This document shows, piece by piece, positions 12,255-23,080 of a stretch of 64,000 nt of DNA (the stretch's first letter is position 1; the number at the start of each line of letters is the position of its first letter). This DNA comes from Adenophora triphylla var. japonica (taxonomy: Eukaryota > Streptophyta > Magnoliopsida > Asterales > Campanulaceae): NCBI GenBank assembly GCA_022495995.1, contig JAFEMH010001468.1, positions 405,147 through 469,146 on the forward strand. Reading direction: 5' to 3'. The notes under the pieces were generated by a model. It was not told where the DNA came from. It saw nothing but the letters and a program-made list of their open reading frames with translations, and made no database searches. Made by a program: the position numbers and the translations under genes.

Positions 12255-12385
12255 AAGCTTTAGTCTCCTCAGGTGATAACCTCATTAATTGTCAATCAGG
12301 TGACAACCTCCATTAATTGTCAATCAGGTGACAACCTCTATTAATTGTTAATTAGGATGACTCCTCCATTAATTGTCAAAACTTC
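12255..12385 (+). repeat. ~29-bp short tandem repeat
   Basis: Four imperfect copies of a unit with GGTGACAACCTCCATTAATT and GTCAATCA. A related piece lies at 11,418 before the larger minisatellite. Non-coding. Confidence 0.75.
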
Positions 12386-12416
12386 AAGGATCCTAGACAT
12401 GTTCCTAACTATCTAG

Positions 12417-12962
12417 TGAGGCTTGAACTACGACCAAGGCTTGATTCCTCCGGGATACGTAGGTAGCCTTTCCTAAAGGTCCAGCCATCCGATCACATTG
12501 GTCACCCTGTTCCTTCGTCATTCCTCAGTGGTGAAGTAGCCCCTCATAGAGGTCTAGATATCCGACCACATCGGTCACTTCCTTCGTCTAGCATATCCCC
12601 AGTAGGATCAGTCGCTTGACCTCCCAGGTCACTTTCCCTTCTATTTCCCCAGCAAGAGACCAGTTTCTCTTCGCCATTCCTCAGCGGATCTTATTCTGAA
12701 CTACGGCCTGGCTTGATTCCTCCGGGATACGTAGGTAGCCTACTTTAGGTTCAGCCAATTCATCACATATGACACCCCCTTTCCCCAATGGATTCTGAAC
12801 TACGATTATGGCTTGATTCCCATTCGGGATATGTAGGTAGCCTTCCAAAGGTTCAGCCACTCGACCACCTTGGTCACCCAATTCGTCTCGGCATTCGCCA
12901 GATCGGATCCTTTTCTATCGACAACCCCACTCGCCCTGCAAGTGACGTTGCCGAGGGGCTTC
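12417..12962 (+). repeat. dispersed modules before the 3' LTR, with putative polypurine tract
   Basis: Three modules begin GAACTACG at about 12,427, 12,699 and 12,788. Each runs through GGCTTGATTCC to ATACGTAGGTAGCC (one ATATG variant). A fourth, related module is at 6,117 after integrase. Next to the LTR, CCGAGGGGCT (about 12,951) is the best candidate for the polypurine primer of plus-strand synthesis, but it is short. Confidence 0.55.
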
Positions 12963-13245
12963 TGTAAGTACCCAAATCTGGCTCATGCCTTTCGGTTAAG
13001 TTTCCCGGCAATTCCCTGGACTTTCCTAAAGTTCAGGAGCAATTCGGGAACTGTTTCGAACCTTCCGAGGGGTGAAGGAATTACTTGGAATTAAAAAACC
13101 ACGTTTTCCTTTAATATAAAAACCCTTCTAGAAGGCCACCTTGTATGATTCTTGAAATGTGCTGAGTCATTGTGGATAATGCCGCACGGCTGCATTAGGA
13201 TAGAACTCTAGGCCGCACGGCTTCATTAGCTTTTCCCAGAGTGCC

Positions 13246-13254
13246 TATAAATAG
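13246..13254 (+). promoter_or_regulatory. TATA box of LTR promoter (element 1)
   Basis: TATAAATAG followed by a GC-rich start region, about 285 bp into the LTR. Transcription would begin roughly 30 bp downstream. Flanked upstream by GCCGCACGGC repeats. Confidence 0.65.
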
Positions 13255-13539
13255 AGGCCTCCGCTACCCATTTTGATATACAGTTTTCAGCATTGAAACT
13301 CTGCCAAAATAACACTACGAAAATACAAAGAGCTGAGAGTGCCAAAAACCACCTCCCTCCTCCTTAAAACCTCCAAAAGTTGGTCCCTTCCCTAGGCAAA
13401 CCTCCAAGAGAAAGAGGTCACCACCATTGGTAACCTCTCATCCCCTTTATCTTGCATTATGCTTGTATATATGTGATATATTTGCTCCTTGCTTTACATA
13501 TTACTATATATTTGCTTGGGACTTGGTACATTGTCATCA

Positions 13540-13830
13540 AAGATCATATCTTTAGGCATGTAGATCATATCCCCCTCCTTTTGCATCCTTTGCATTAAAG
13601 TAGCATCTTTTGCTCCTAAAAATGATATCTTTATGCATCCTTTGCTCATAAAAATGTTATCTTTGCATAAAATTTGCATCCTTTGCACTTGAAACTTCAT
13701 TTTTACACATAAAGATGCATCCTTTGCATTAAAGATCATTTCTTTAACATCAAAAAGCATCCTTTGCAAACAAATAGCATCCTTTGTATCAAAATGTCAT
13801 CTTTTTCATTAAAAATGTCATTTTTAGTTT
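13540..13830 (+). repeat. GCATCCTTTGCA degenerate repeat within LTR
   Basis: Around ten short degenerate copies of GCATCCTTTGCA and ATCTTTGCAT alternate over ~290 bp in the presumed transcribed leader of the LTR. An opposite-strand frame exists here, but it is only repeat translation. Confidence 0.6.
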
Positions 13831-15138
13831 ATAATGCATCCTTCATGTCCCTCGTGATTGGATCTCAATTTCCTAGGATTGCTTAGTGACCTTCCTAAGG
13901 CACGAAAAGCATAGGAAGAGCATAAAGATCCAATCTTTATACCCTTCCCCTAGTCCCCTTTGGTATGTGATGCATCCTTTGGAGCGGACCGGTGTAAAGA
14001 TCCTATCTTTACATTGTTTCTTCCATTAAAGGTGCCACAATCTCTTTAGAAAGGGATAAACCTTGAACCCTATATCTCTGATCATCACTTGAGACGAGCA
14101 TAATAGTCCCTATACAAGCTCAATCGTCTCAAGATGTAGGATTGATGGGCTAAGGATACTCCTTTCGAAAGAACCTCATTTTGGACTATAAGAGAGAGTC
14201 CTTCTCTCGATCACACATGGCCCAAGGTCAAATAGTGATGATCACAAGTCCAAGATGAGGACGGGATCAAAGTCCCGAACACATAAAAATCCAAGGAATC
14301 CCGAGCGATAACCAACTAAATGGTTTATACGTCCGGAAGACAACTTGGAACATCCCCCCCTCTTTTCAACACAAGCACACAAGAAAGCACGCAAGCAAGC
14401 ACGAAAAATGGAATCTTGGAAGACTTGCTTCGGCAAGGCACCTTGGGTGAACGACGATCCGTTCTTCCCAAGGGGTAACTTAACCTCCGCACCCTAATTC
14501 CTTTTTTTCAAAGTTTTGAGGAAATCAAAATGGCGTGGCGACTCCATTTTTACAAATTAAACCGGATGTTTTCAAACTCAAGTGAATCCAAATTAAAACA
14601 CAAAAAAGATTTTGGGCACCACATTCACATGCATGAACGCAGATTCGTTCAGAATCCCGACGAACTATTATTGCATTGGGATAGATAGCTTGTGGCCTTG
14701 AATCTTCCCTAGTAAGATACTATCGGATATACTAACCTTTTAGTAGCGCAATACTTTGAACCAACTTGATTGTATAGTGTATACCAAGACAATAGTATTT
14801 GCACAATAATACTCTAACACGTTTTGTTCTCACGTTTTTGTCAATTTCGGCCCTGGACCGTATCTACTTCATAAGTGTTTCATTTAGAAGCGGCCCATAT
14901 TACTTCTTACTTATATAGGTGATCTCCTATAAAGAGTATCCTGCGACTCCACCACGTAGGTATAGGAATCATTAAAAGTTTTCTCAACTTAACCTCACCA
15001 CTGCTTTAGGTGCATACACTTGGATTGTTCTAGGAATGAGTATGAAAAGGTTCCAAGTGTTTCTACTGAACTCTCAAAACTTAGTTGTCTCTTTGAACCA
15101 AGGGCTTTGGATCTCCAATTTTCAAGGTAGAGTGTCCG

Positions 15139-18100
15139 CTAAGAAAGTTCTTTTGCTGTGGCATTTAAACCCATTCCTCTTAATAACGTAAACATTTGAT
15201 CTCTGCTTATACCTTTAGTAAGTGGATCCGCTAGATTATCCTTTGACTTCACATAGTCAACAACGATAATTCCATTAGAGATCAATTGTCTGATGGTATT
15301 ATGTCTACGACGTATATGTCTAGACTTACCATTATACATACTAATTTGTGCCCTTCCTATTGCTGACTGACTATCACAATGTATTGGTACATCGGGCATA
15401 GGTTTATTCCAACAAGGAATATCTTCCAAAAGATTCTTTAGCCACTCAGCTTTTTCTCCAGCTTTGTCTAGGGATATAAACTCATATTCCATCGTTAATC
15501 GAGCTATGCAAGTTTGTTTGGAAGATTTCTATGACACCGCTCCTCCACCTATTGTGAAAATATATCCACTTGTGGACTTGGAGTCTTTTGTGCAGACATC
15601 CAATTAGCATTATAGTATCCTTCTAATACTTCTGGATATCTTCTATAAAGTAACCCACAATTCCTTATATATTTTAGATTCCTCAATACTCTCGTTAAGG
15701 CTTTCAAATGATCATTACTGGGATTACTTGTGAACCTACCCAGCTTGCTCACTGAATATGCGATGTCTGGACGTGTACAGTTTGTTAAGTACATTAGACT
15801 TCCAATTATCCTAGCATATTCCAGTGGAGAAACTGGTTCAGCGACGTTCTTGACTAAGTGTAGACTCATGTCTACTGGAGTCTTAGTCGGTGGACTGTCA
15901 ATGGCATTAAATTTTCGAAGAACATTTTCAAGATAATGGGACTGTGATAGGATTATTCATTCTGATGTTCTAGAAATCTATATTCCTAATAACATCAGCT
16001 AATCCCATATCCTTCATGTCAAATTTTTTCTTTAACATGGCCTTAGTATTCATGATCAGTTCATGAGTACTTCCCATTATCAACATGTCGTCTACATAAA
16101 GACAGACTATTACAAATGGTTCAGATGTCCCTTTAATGTAGACACACTTGTCACATTTATTTATCTTGAATCCATTTGACAACATTGTTCGGTCAAACTT
16201 CTCATGCCATTGTTTAGGTGCTTGTTTTAGTCCGTACAATGACTTTACAAGTTTACACACCTTTTGCTCTTTTCCAAGAGTAACAAACCCTTCAGGTTGT
16301 TCCATGTAAATCTCTTCATCTAGATCTCCATTCAAGAAAGCTGTTTTCACGTCCATTTGATGTGTCTCAAGGTTATGCACTGCAACAATAGCAATGAGAA
16401 CACGAATGGATGTGATCCTCGTAACATGGGAATATGTATCGAAGAAATCATATCCCTCCTTTTGTTTAAACCATTTGGCTACCAATCGAGCTTTAAACTT
16501 ATCAATAGATCCATCATCCTTATACTTCCTTTTAAGAATTCATTTGCAACCCAACGGTTTGCATCCTTTAGAAAGATCAACCAACTCCCAAGTATGATTG
16601 TTCATAATGGACTCTATTTCACTGTTAATAGCTTCTTTCCAGAACGGATCATCCGGACTGGATAATGCTTGTTTAACAGTTGCAGGTTCATTTTCTAACA
16701 TGAAAGAAAGAAAATCAAGACCAAAAGATTTTTCAACTCTTGACCTCTTACTGCGCCTGGGTCCTTCTTCTTCTACTACTTCTTTATCTTGTGAAGAACC
16801 ATTCGCAGTTTCATAACTTCTCTTGTTAGAACTTATTTCTTTTCGTTCCTTAGAAGGAAATATATTTTCAAAGAATATAGCATTCCTTAATTCTATCTTC
16901 ATTCCTTCATTCATATCAGGAATGTCTGATTTGTGCACTATAAATTGATATGCACTACTATTGTTTGCATATCCTATGAAAATGCAGTCAATCGTCTTAG
17001 GTCCGATCTTGACTTGCTTAGGCTTAGGTACTTCAACCTTAGCCAAATACCCTCACACTTTGAGGTATTTATAATAAGGCTTACAATTATGTCATAATTC
17101 ATAAGGAGTATTATCAATTCCTTTCTTAGGTATCTTATTAAGAATGTAGTTGGAAGAGAGTATGGCTTCCCCCCACAAGTTATCGGGTAAGCCAGAGCTT
17201 ATCAATATTGCATTCATCATCTCTTTAAGAGTACGATTCTTGCGTTCAGCTACTCCATTAGACTGAGGTGTATATGGTGCTTTCGTTTGATGAATTATGC
17301 AAGATTCCGAGCATAAGTCTTCAAACGGAGCAACATATTCTTCTCCTCTATCACTTCGAATCTTCTTAATTTTTACATTAAGTAGATTTTCAACTTCATT
17401 CTTATAAGTTTGAAAATCCCCTAAGGCTTCATCCTTACTTTTCAATAGATATACATAACAATATTTTGTGCAATCGTCTATAAAAGTAATGAAATACTTT
17501 TTCACACCTCGAGTTTGCACTAACTTTAGATCACAAATATATGTGTGAATCAATTCAAGAGGTTTTGTGTTTCTTATTAATGCATTAAATGGTGCCTTAG
17601 TCATTTTTGCCTCAACACAAATTTCACACTTGTCAGTCGAATCGGATTTAGACATCTGAATTAAATCTTTATTCACTAACTTCTTAATTGTGTTAAAATT
17701 TACGTATCCTAATCTATCATGCCATAAGCTAGGACTATCCAACAAGTAAACATAAGAAACAACACTTTTATTCTTCACCTCAGGGTGGATTACGTTCATT
17801 ACATTCATCTTGAAAAGGCCCTTCTCGAGGTAACCTTTTCCAAGGGAAAGACCATTTTTGGTTAACACAAACTTGTCGGATTCAAACACTAATTTAAAAC
17901 TGGCCTTGCTCAATAGAGCGTCAGAAACCAGGTTCTTACGAATGTCTGGGATATGCAACACATCCAGTAAAGTCAACTCCTTGCCTGAAGTCATCTTTAA
18001 CACAACTTTTCCAATGCCCACAACTTTAGAAGTAGCAGAGTTTCCCATATACAGCTTCCTTCCGGAAATGGGAGTGTAGGACGAGAAGCTCTCCTTATAT

Positions 18101-18207
18101 GCACAAATATGGCAGGCAACACCTGTATCTATCCACCATTCCTTTGGATTGTCATCCAACTTAGCCAAATTGGCTTCAAACACCATAGCAGCAAAATCAA
18201 GCTCCAT
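15139..18207 (-). pseudogene. pol: copia pol: protease, integrase, RT, RNase H
   Basis: From the right: protease core [13 protein letters not shown] (about 18,130). Integrase zinc region [18 protein letters not shown]...CEICVEAK has Tyr where the second His of the HHCC motif is expected. The catalytic core is [22 protein letters not shown] and [15 protein letters not shown]. The frame stops at ~17,092 and resumes at 17,046 with LAKVEVPKPKQVKIG. RT has QMDVKTAFLNGDLDEEIYM and LYVDDMLIMGS (16,485-15,970). RNase H shows CDSQSAIGRA and SRHIRRRHNT, ending GMGLNATAKELS at 15,139. Stops or shifts near 17,070, 16,510, 15,965 and 15,520 make it non-functional. Confidence 0.85.
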
Positions 18208-18306
18208 GTCATCAACTACGTTGGCTTGATTTATGTTGCCTCTTTGGTCTTCCCTTCTTGGGTGACGGCAATCCTTTGCTATATGGCCAGGTTTGCCACA
18301 GTTATA

Positions 18307-19132
18307 TCAATCTTTTGTCGGCTTCTTGGCCATCATCTTCCTAGCATTCCCTGAATGCTTCCTCAACTTATTATTGCTTGTGCTAGTTTCAGCAAGATAC
18401 TTCCATTTTACCTTTGTTATCCTTGGCTTCAGCCTTAGCCTCATTCTTCTTACTGTTCTTTCCTCAATTTGAAGATGAATTATCAGGTCTTCTAGTCCCA
18501 TCTCCTTGCGCTTATGCTTGAGATAGTTCTTGAAGTCCTTCCAGGCAGGTGGCAATTTCTCAATGATTGAAGCCACCTTGAATGGTTCATTCATAACCAT
18601 TCCTTAAGCAGTTAATTTATGCAAAATCAACTGAAACTCATCAACTTGGCTGGCAACGGTCTTCGAGTCAACTATCTTGAAATCAAGGTACTTGCCAACT
18701 ACAAACTTCTTTGAACCGGCATCTTCGATTTTGTACTTTCACTCCAAAGTGTTCCATAACTCTTTGGTCGTTGCAACCAGATAATACACATTGTATAGTG
18801 CATCATCTAATCCATTCAGAATGTAATTTCTGCACAAGAAATTACCATGATCCCACACCTCCTTGGCAATCCATCTTGGCTGGTCAGGATCATCAATAGC
18901 AATTGCAGGGGGGCTCTTGTAAGAACTTCTGCAAACTGAGGGTCGTAAGATAAAACAACATCTTTTGCTGCCATCTTTTAAAGTCCACCCCAGTGAACTT
19001 CGTTGGTTTCTCACCATGTGTCGGGTGAGTCGGAGCAGGAACAGGTGCAACAATCTGGGTAGTTGCATCGGGGTTCAGGTTGGGAGTAGCCCCAGAAGAT
19101 TGGGATGACTCTTTTTCATTAGCCATTCTCAA
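18307..19132 (-). pseudogene. gag: copia gag with stop at the zinc knuckle
   Basis: Starts at ATG 19,132 (MANEKESSQSSG). A frameshift near 18,910 leads to DDPDQPRWIAKEVWDHGNF, a TGA follows LWNTLE near 18,740, and a further break lies near 18,603. KVASIIEKLPPAWKDFKNYL is a standard copia gag motif. The frame stops at TGA 18,309-18,307, exactly where the first Cys of the CX2CX4HX4C zinc knuckle should be. The rest of the knuckle ([16 protein letters not shown]) is readable immediately after. Gag would bind element RNA through this knuckle. Confidence 0.8.
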
Positions 19133-19140
19133 AAAAACTT

Positions 19141-20450
19141 TTTGTTTAAAACCAAGAAAATTCTTCTTACGATTGTTATCGAAAGTATTTCGAAAATTGA
19201 AATAATTTCAAAATAAAATAATTTCTTGAAAATGGAAAATCATAAAACAAGAAGAAGATGAAGTGGCGAAAATTGATAACTGGAAAAATTAACGTAATAG
19301 AATTAACAGAACTAAGTCGAGTCTTGTGAAAACACAATCTCCCTAAGAAGAATTTGCCCCGTACTGGTGCTAACGGTTAAAACGGTAATCCTCCCGTAAG
19401 ATGAAACGACTTTTCAAATCCTGATGGAAGCACTTCAAATCAGGAAACCTACGAACTAACAATGTTCGAAAATTCTGAACTTGGAGGGAGGAGAATGCAA
19501 CAATATGCTTTTAACTAACTAAACTCTTTAATACTTGATTGCTTGAATGATTTGGATGATGTAAACTGACATTTTGGGGGTTTATTTATTGTTTTCGAAG
19601 AGTCACAGGTATATGTTGGGTAATAGGCATAATTTGATTTGGGTAAATCTGGGCAGTCCGATCGCACCTGATCGATGAACCAGATTCAACGAACCGGCCC
19701 GAACCAGTGCCAATGGGTACATCCGTACCGACCCGCACCTGTGCGAAGGGTCACGGACCAACCAGATTCATGTATGAATCCAATCAGCGGATCGAACCCG
19801 AACCAGCCCTAAACTCGTCCTAGCCGAGTCAATCTCACACCAAACCCGGTTCAACCCTATCTGACCGAACCATGCCACGAACCGAATCAACTTTCGTCAA
19901 AAGTTTAAGGCTCCAATAGCTCCTACCGACGTGCAAAGTGCGCCCTAAAACGCCCATTGTGCCGCTTCGCAATTTTGGAGTAATTTTGGGCTAGTCCAAA
20001 ATTAGCATAATTGGGCCAATACTTGCATGGTTAGCTCAATGCTCCACTAGGTTGAATGGTAAGGAGGATACCACTTGATTGTTACCTCCTTCAAGTGGAT
20101 GAGTTAAAAAACTCTCATACCTTTTGGTTTCTAGGCAATGTGGGATATGACATTCCATATTCACAAACTCTTCATAAACTCATTTCAAATTACATACTTT
20201 GAGCATTAATTTCTGATTCACCACAAATTGATTTTGAGAAAATAAACATATCACGTTAATCTACTCCAAATGTAGATTATAAATATGTAATTTATCTTTC
20301 ATTTACACAAAATGGAAATACATTTAATTTCAATCAAATATTGGTCAAACCAATATTCCCAACCGCTAGAATATCACCGGAATTACACCATTGCTTATTT
20401 AATCTTCTAGCTTAGGCGTCACCAAAGGCAAATACTAAATACAGGGAACT
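19141..20450 (-). other. 5' side of copia element, probable 5' LTR
   Basis: Non-coding. No clear primer binding site with the initiator-Met tRNA match is seen next to gag. Contains runs rich in CCGAACC / ACCGGCCC (19,670-19,880) and a stretch with AATGTGGGATATGACATTCC typical of plant copia LTRs (about 20,140). Borders unresolved because the 3' LTR is not in the window. Confidence 0.4.
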
Positions 20451-20527
20451 CAATTTTCAGGGAAGCAAGTAAATTATCAAAATATTCTTTTATATACCTA
20501 TCGTATGAACTGGGTTTAGAGACAGAA

Positions 20528-20720
20528 AGCATCTCGTGTGAACTCACACGAGACACATCTCCTGTGAACTCACACGAGATGTGTCTCGTGTGAGTTCACA
20601 CGAGATGTGTCTCGTGTATATGTACACGAGACATCTCGTGTGCGTGTATACGAGTCATCACGTGTACTTATACACGAAATTATAGATTACATCTCGTGTA
20701 TACTTACACGAGACGGGCAA
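20528..20720. repeat. cluster of short CTCGTGTG palindromes
   Basis: At least seven hairpin units within ~190 bp, each with arms like CTCGTGTGA / TCACACGAG around a 2-4 base centre (20,532, 20,562, 20,584, 20,610, then CTCGTGTA / TACACGAG variants to ~20,712). They are separated by GACACATCT or its complement GATGTGTC. The units also sit inside a longer imperfect inverted repeat. No gene. Confidence 0.85.
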
Positions 20721-21430
20721 GGACAGCGTTGGAATATTTCGTTTCCTGTATATAATTTTCTCTGTATATAACCATATCCGTCACCAAACTTTGATGTCAT
20801 TAATCCAATAGTTCGAGTTTCACATTTTTATAGGGTTGTTTTTGTTTGTGTGCTTGATTTGTAATTAATTAGATTGTTTCTGATTGATTTGTAATAGATA
20901 ATAGATTAGGTTTTGTTTACGGTTTACAATAAACTAAGTAATTAATTAATATCATGAAAACTTTATACTAAACTTGAAAAAAAATGATAGCATAAAGCTG
21001 GGGCTATTATAGATTGAGTGTAATCACATCTGAACTCTAAACCAAATGAGGCCGTCTATTAATTGTCAATGACTTAACAATAATGTCTCACCAACCCATT
21101 CAATTTATTCTATAATCTGTATATTCCAATGGTAATTCTTTAGCAAATATTGAAAAAAGTAGCGTATATTTATATTAAACGATTTTTTTAATACTATGTG
21201 TTATAACGGCATACATTAAGCTTTTTAAATAAGCTAACTAATGTATTTATATACTGTATTCTATAGATATGCAAATTTACATATATAAAAAAATATTTCT
21301 TTAATTATGAAAATGAATAGATTAAAGTAAGATAAATTATAGAAATTAGTAAGTTAAAATAATTTAATAAATACATTAATTTTCTTATTTAAGAAGCTAA
21401 ATGTGTGTCCTTACATTAAAAAAAACTGTA
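20721..21430. other. AT-rich intergenic stretch
   Basis: No coding potential, repeats or recognisable element; A/T-rich throughout. Confidence 0.6.
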
Positions 21431-21432
21431 TA

Positions 21433-21721
21433 CTCCCTCCGTCCCATCAAGAGTGTCACCCTTTTAGGGGTGACACGCAAATTAAGAAAAAAAGAGGGAA
21501 GAAAAAAATGTTGTGGGTGTAATTTGAAAATAGGAGAGAGAATTAGTGGAGGAAATAATGAATTTAAAAAGTGTTGTGAGTGTAGAGGAGAGAGAATTAG
21601 TGGAGGGAATAGTGGATGGGATAATAGAATATTAATAAAACATTTCATTTTAGGAAAGATGACACTTCAAACGGAACATTATTTTGGGTAAAAAGTGACA
21701 CTTGAAGTGGGACGGAGTGAG
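21433..21721. mobile_element. Stowaway MITE 1 (289 bp)
   Basis: TIRs CTCCCTCCGTCCCA and its complement (TGGGACGGAGTGAG) flanked by TA on both sides. Interior has GGAGAGAGAATTAGTGGAGG repeated twice. Non-autonomous Tc1/mariner derivative, no ORF of its own. Confidence 0.9.
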
Positions 21722-21863
21722 TATTAAAATCCACAAATATGAACACGTTAGAAAAACTGTATTCGGCAGATTAAGTTGAACTTTCTCCCAAAGACATAAA
21801 TCAGTTTTCCACATGCAATTATTTCTTAGAAGTTAGAAGACAGTGAAAAGGTCTCACCTAAAG

Positions 21864-22494
21864 GATTACGTCTGCTGAGAAACGCGTTTCTCCATAACTA
21901 TGGAGAAACGTGTTTTTCATAAAAGCAGTGTTTTTACATTTGATAGCAACCGTAAAAAAACCCAAGCGTTAAAGACCAAAAGCTTCCTTTCGAATATCCG
22001 AAGCTTTGCATTCTGATAGCCGAAGCTTTGCGGTTGATATCCGTAAGCTTTGTATTTGATAGCCGTAAGGATGTGAAATGTATATCGAGGAAAAAAAAAA
22101 CCCAAGGCCAAGACCAAAAGCTTCGGATATCCGTGAAGCTTTACATTTGATAGCCGTAAGCTTTGCAGGTTGATATCCGAAGCTTTGTATTTGATAGCCG
22201 AAGGATGTGAAATGTATATCCAGAAACCGTTAGGTGAATATCCGAAAACCGTTAGGTGCATATCCAGAAATGTGTTAGGGCATATCCGTAAATTGCTATT
22301 GAAGGTTTTACGGATATCTGTAAACCTTCAAATGTATATCCGTAAACATTTTGAAGGTTTACGGATATTCATTTGAAGGTTTACGGATATCACTTTAATA
22401 AGGTTTAAAGCTATCTAGCTCATCATTCGTTGGGCATGTCGGGACCCGTTTCTCCATAACTTATGGAGAAACGCGTTTCTCCCTAGATTTTGTG
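21864..22494. mobile_element. 631-bp foldback-like element with palindromic TIRs
   Basis: A ~36-bp module at 21,878-21,913 (GAGAAACGCGTTTCTCC then ATAACTATGGAGAAACG) is repeated in inverse orientation at 22,447-22,482. Each module is itself palindromic. Outside them a 9-bp direct repeat CACCTAAAG (21,855-21,863 and 22,495-22,503) looks like a target duplication, a length typical of Mutator-type transposition. The interior holds two copies of a ~135-bp unit and many GATATCCGTAAGCTTTG-like motifs. No ORF of note. Confidence 0.65.
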
Positions 22495-22506
22495 CACCTA
22501 AAGATA

Positions 22507-23080
22507 CTCCCTTCGTCCTGATTTAGAATTTTCTTTTTTTTGGTACAAAAATTAAAAAAATACTAATATAATAAGTGTAAAAAGAATTAGCGGAGAAGTA
22601 TTGTAAGTATAAAAAGTAAAATATGAGAGATAATTAGTGTGAGATATAGTAATGAGATTGTTGTTGTTATTATAATAAGTGGGTCCCATGAAATATAAAA
22701 ATAATATATACTCCCTCCGTCCCAGTGAAAGAGCCACAAAATTAGCCGGGCACGCAAAATAAGAAATGTGATATAGGAAAGAGAAAAAGTTTAAATGTCG
22801 TGAGTATGAAAAATTAAATAGGAGAGAGAATGAGTGGGAGGTGATGTAAGAAAGAGAATGTTGTGAGTGTAAAAGTAAAGTAGGAGAGAGAATGAGTGGA
22901 GAGAATAGTGATTTAAGGTTTTCTTTTTGGGAAAGTGGCTTTTTAAATGGGACGCCCAAAAAGGAAATAAATGGCTTTTTCGTTGGGACGGAGGGAGTAC
23001 TTGCCATTTTGGGATGTCGTAAGTTGAGTGAGTCGTTAAAAATGACAAATTATCCTAAGTTGGGTGGGACGAAGAGAGAG
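22507..23080. mobile_element. outer Stowaway-like MITE interrupted by another
   Basis: Left end TA-CTCCCTTCGTCCT and right end GGGACGAAGAGAGAG-TA form degenerate TIRs. The 287-bp Stowaway copy at 22,711-22,997 sits inside. Confidence 0.45.
22711..22997 (+). mobile_element. Stowaway MITE 2 (287 bp)
   Basis: CTCCCTCCGTCCCAGTG...CGTTGGGACGGAGGGAG flanked by TA. Same family and same length as the copy at 24,042-24,328, which lies in opposite orientation. Confidence 0.92.

Larger units (their letters stand above)
1..14623 (+). mobile_element. Tat-lineage Ty3/gypsy LTR retrotransposon, 3' part, decayed
   Basis: Order on the plus strand is gag, RT, RNase H, a second archaeal-type RNase H, integrase, a spacer, two opposite-strand genes, minisatellites and a 3' LTR. 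Two RNase H domains and extra ORFs between integrase and 3' LTR are known traits of the plant Tat/Ogre lineage. The gag frame is open at the left edge, so the 5' LTR and the start of gag lie outside the window. Many frameshifts and stops make every gene a pseudogene. The right end is put at 14,623, where a TG...CA LTR stops and copia sequence begins. Confidence 0.85.
12963..14623 (+). repeat. 3' LTR of Tat element 1
   Basis: Begins TGTAAGTACCC just after the purine-rich stretch and ends GGGCACCACA, so it has TG...CA termini and is about 1.66 kb. Inside are a TATA box, a GCATCCTTTGCA-rich segment (13,540-13,830) and a 3' part with GGCGTGGCGACTCCATTTTT typical of the end of plant Ty3 LTRs. The partner LTR is outside the window, so the borders cannot be confirmed by comparison. 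Confidence 0.65.
14624..20450 (-). mobile_element. Ty1/copia retrotransposon (TNT1-94-like), decayed and truncated
   Basis: Minus-strand order gag, protease, integrase, RT, RNase H (PR-INT-RT order) identifies Ty1/copia. The coding part runs 19,132 to 15,139. Positions 15,138-14,624 are the 3' untranslated sequence, but no LTR follows because Tat element 1 starts there. Positions 19,141-20,450 are the 5' side and probably include the 5' LTR. I cannot fix its limits without a second copy. The right border is approximate. Confidence 0.75.

Noticed and set aside
13494..13769. 91-codon minus-strand ORF (Met/Lys-rich)
   Set aside because: Translation of the degenerate GCATCCTTTGCA repeat in the LTR.
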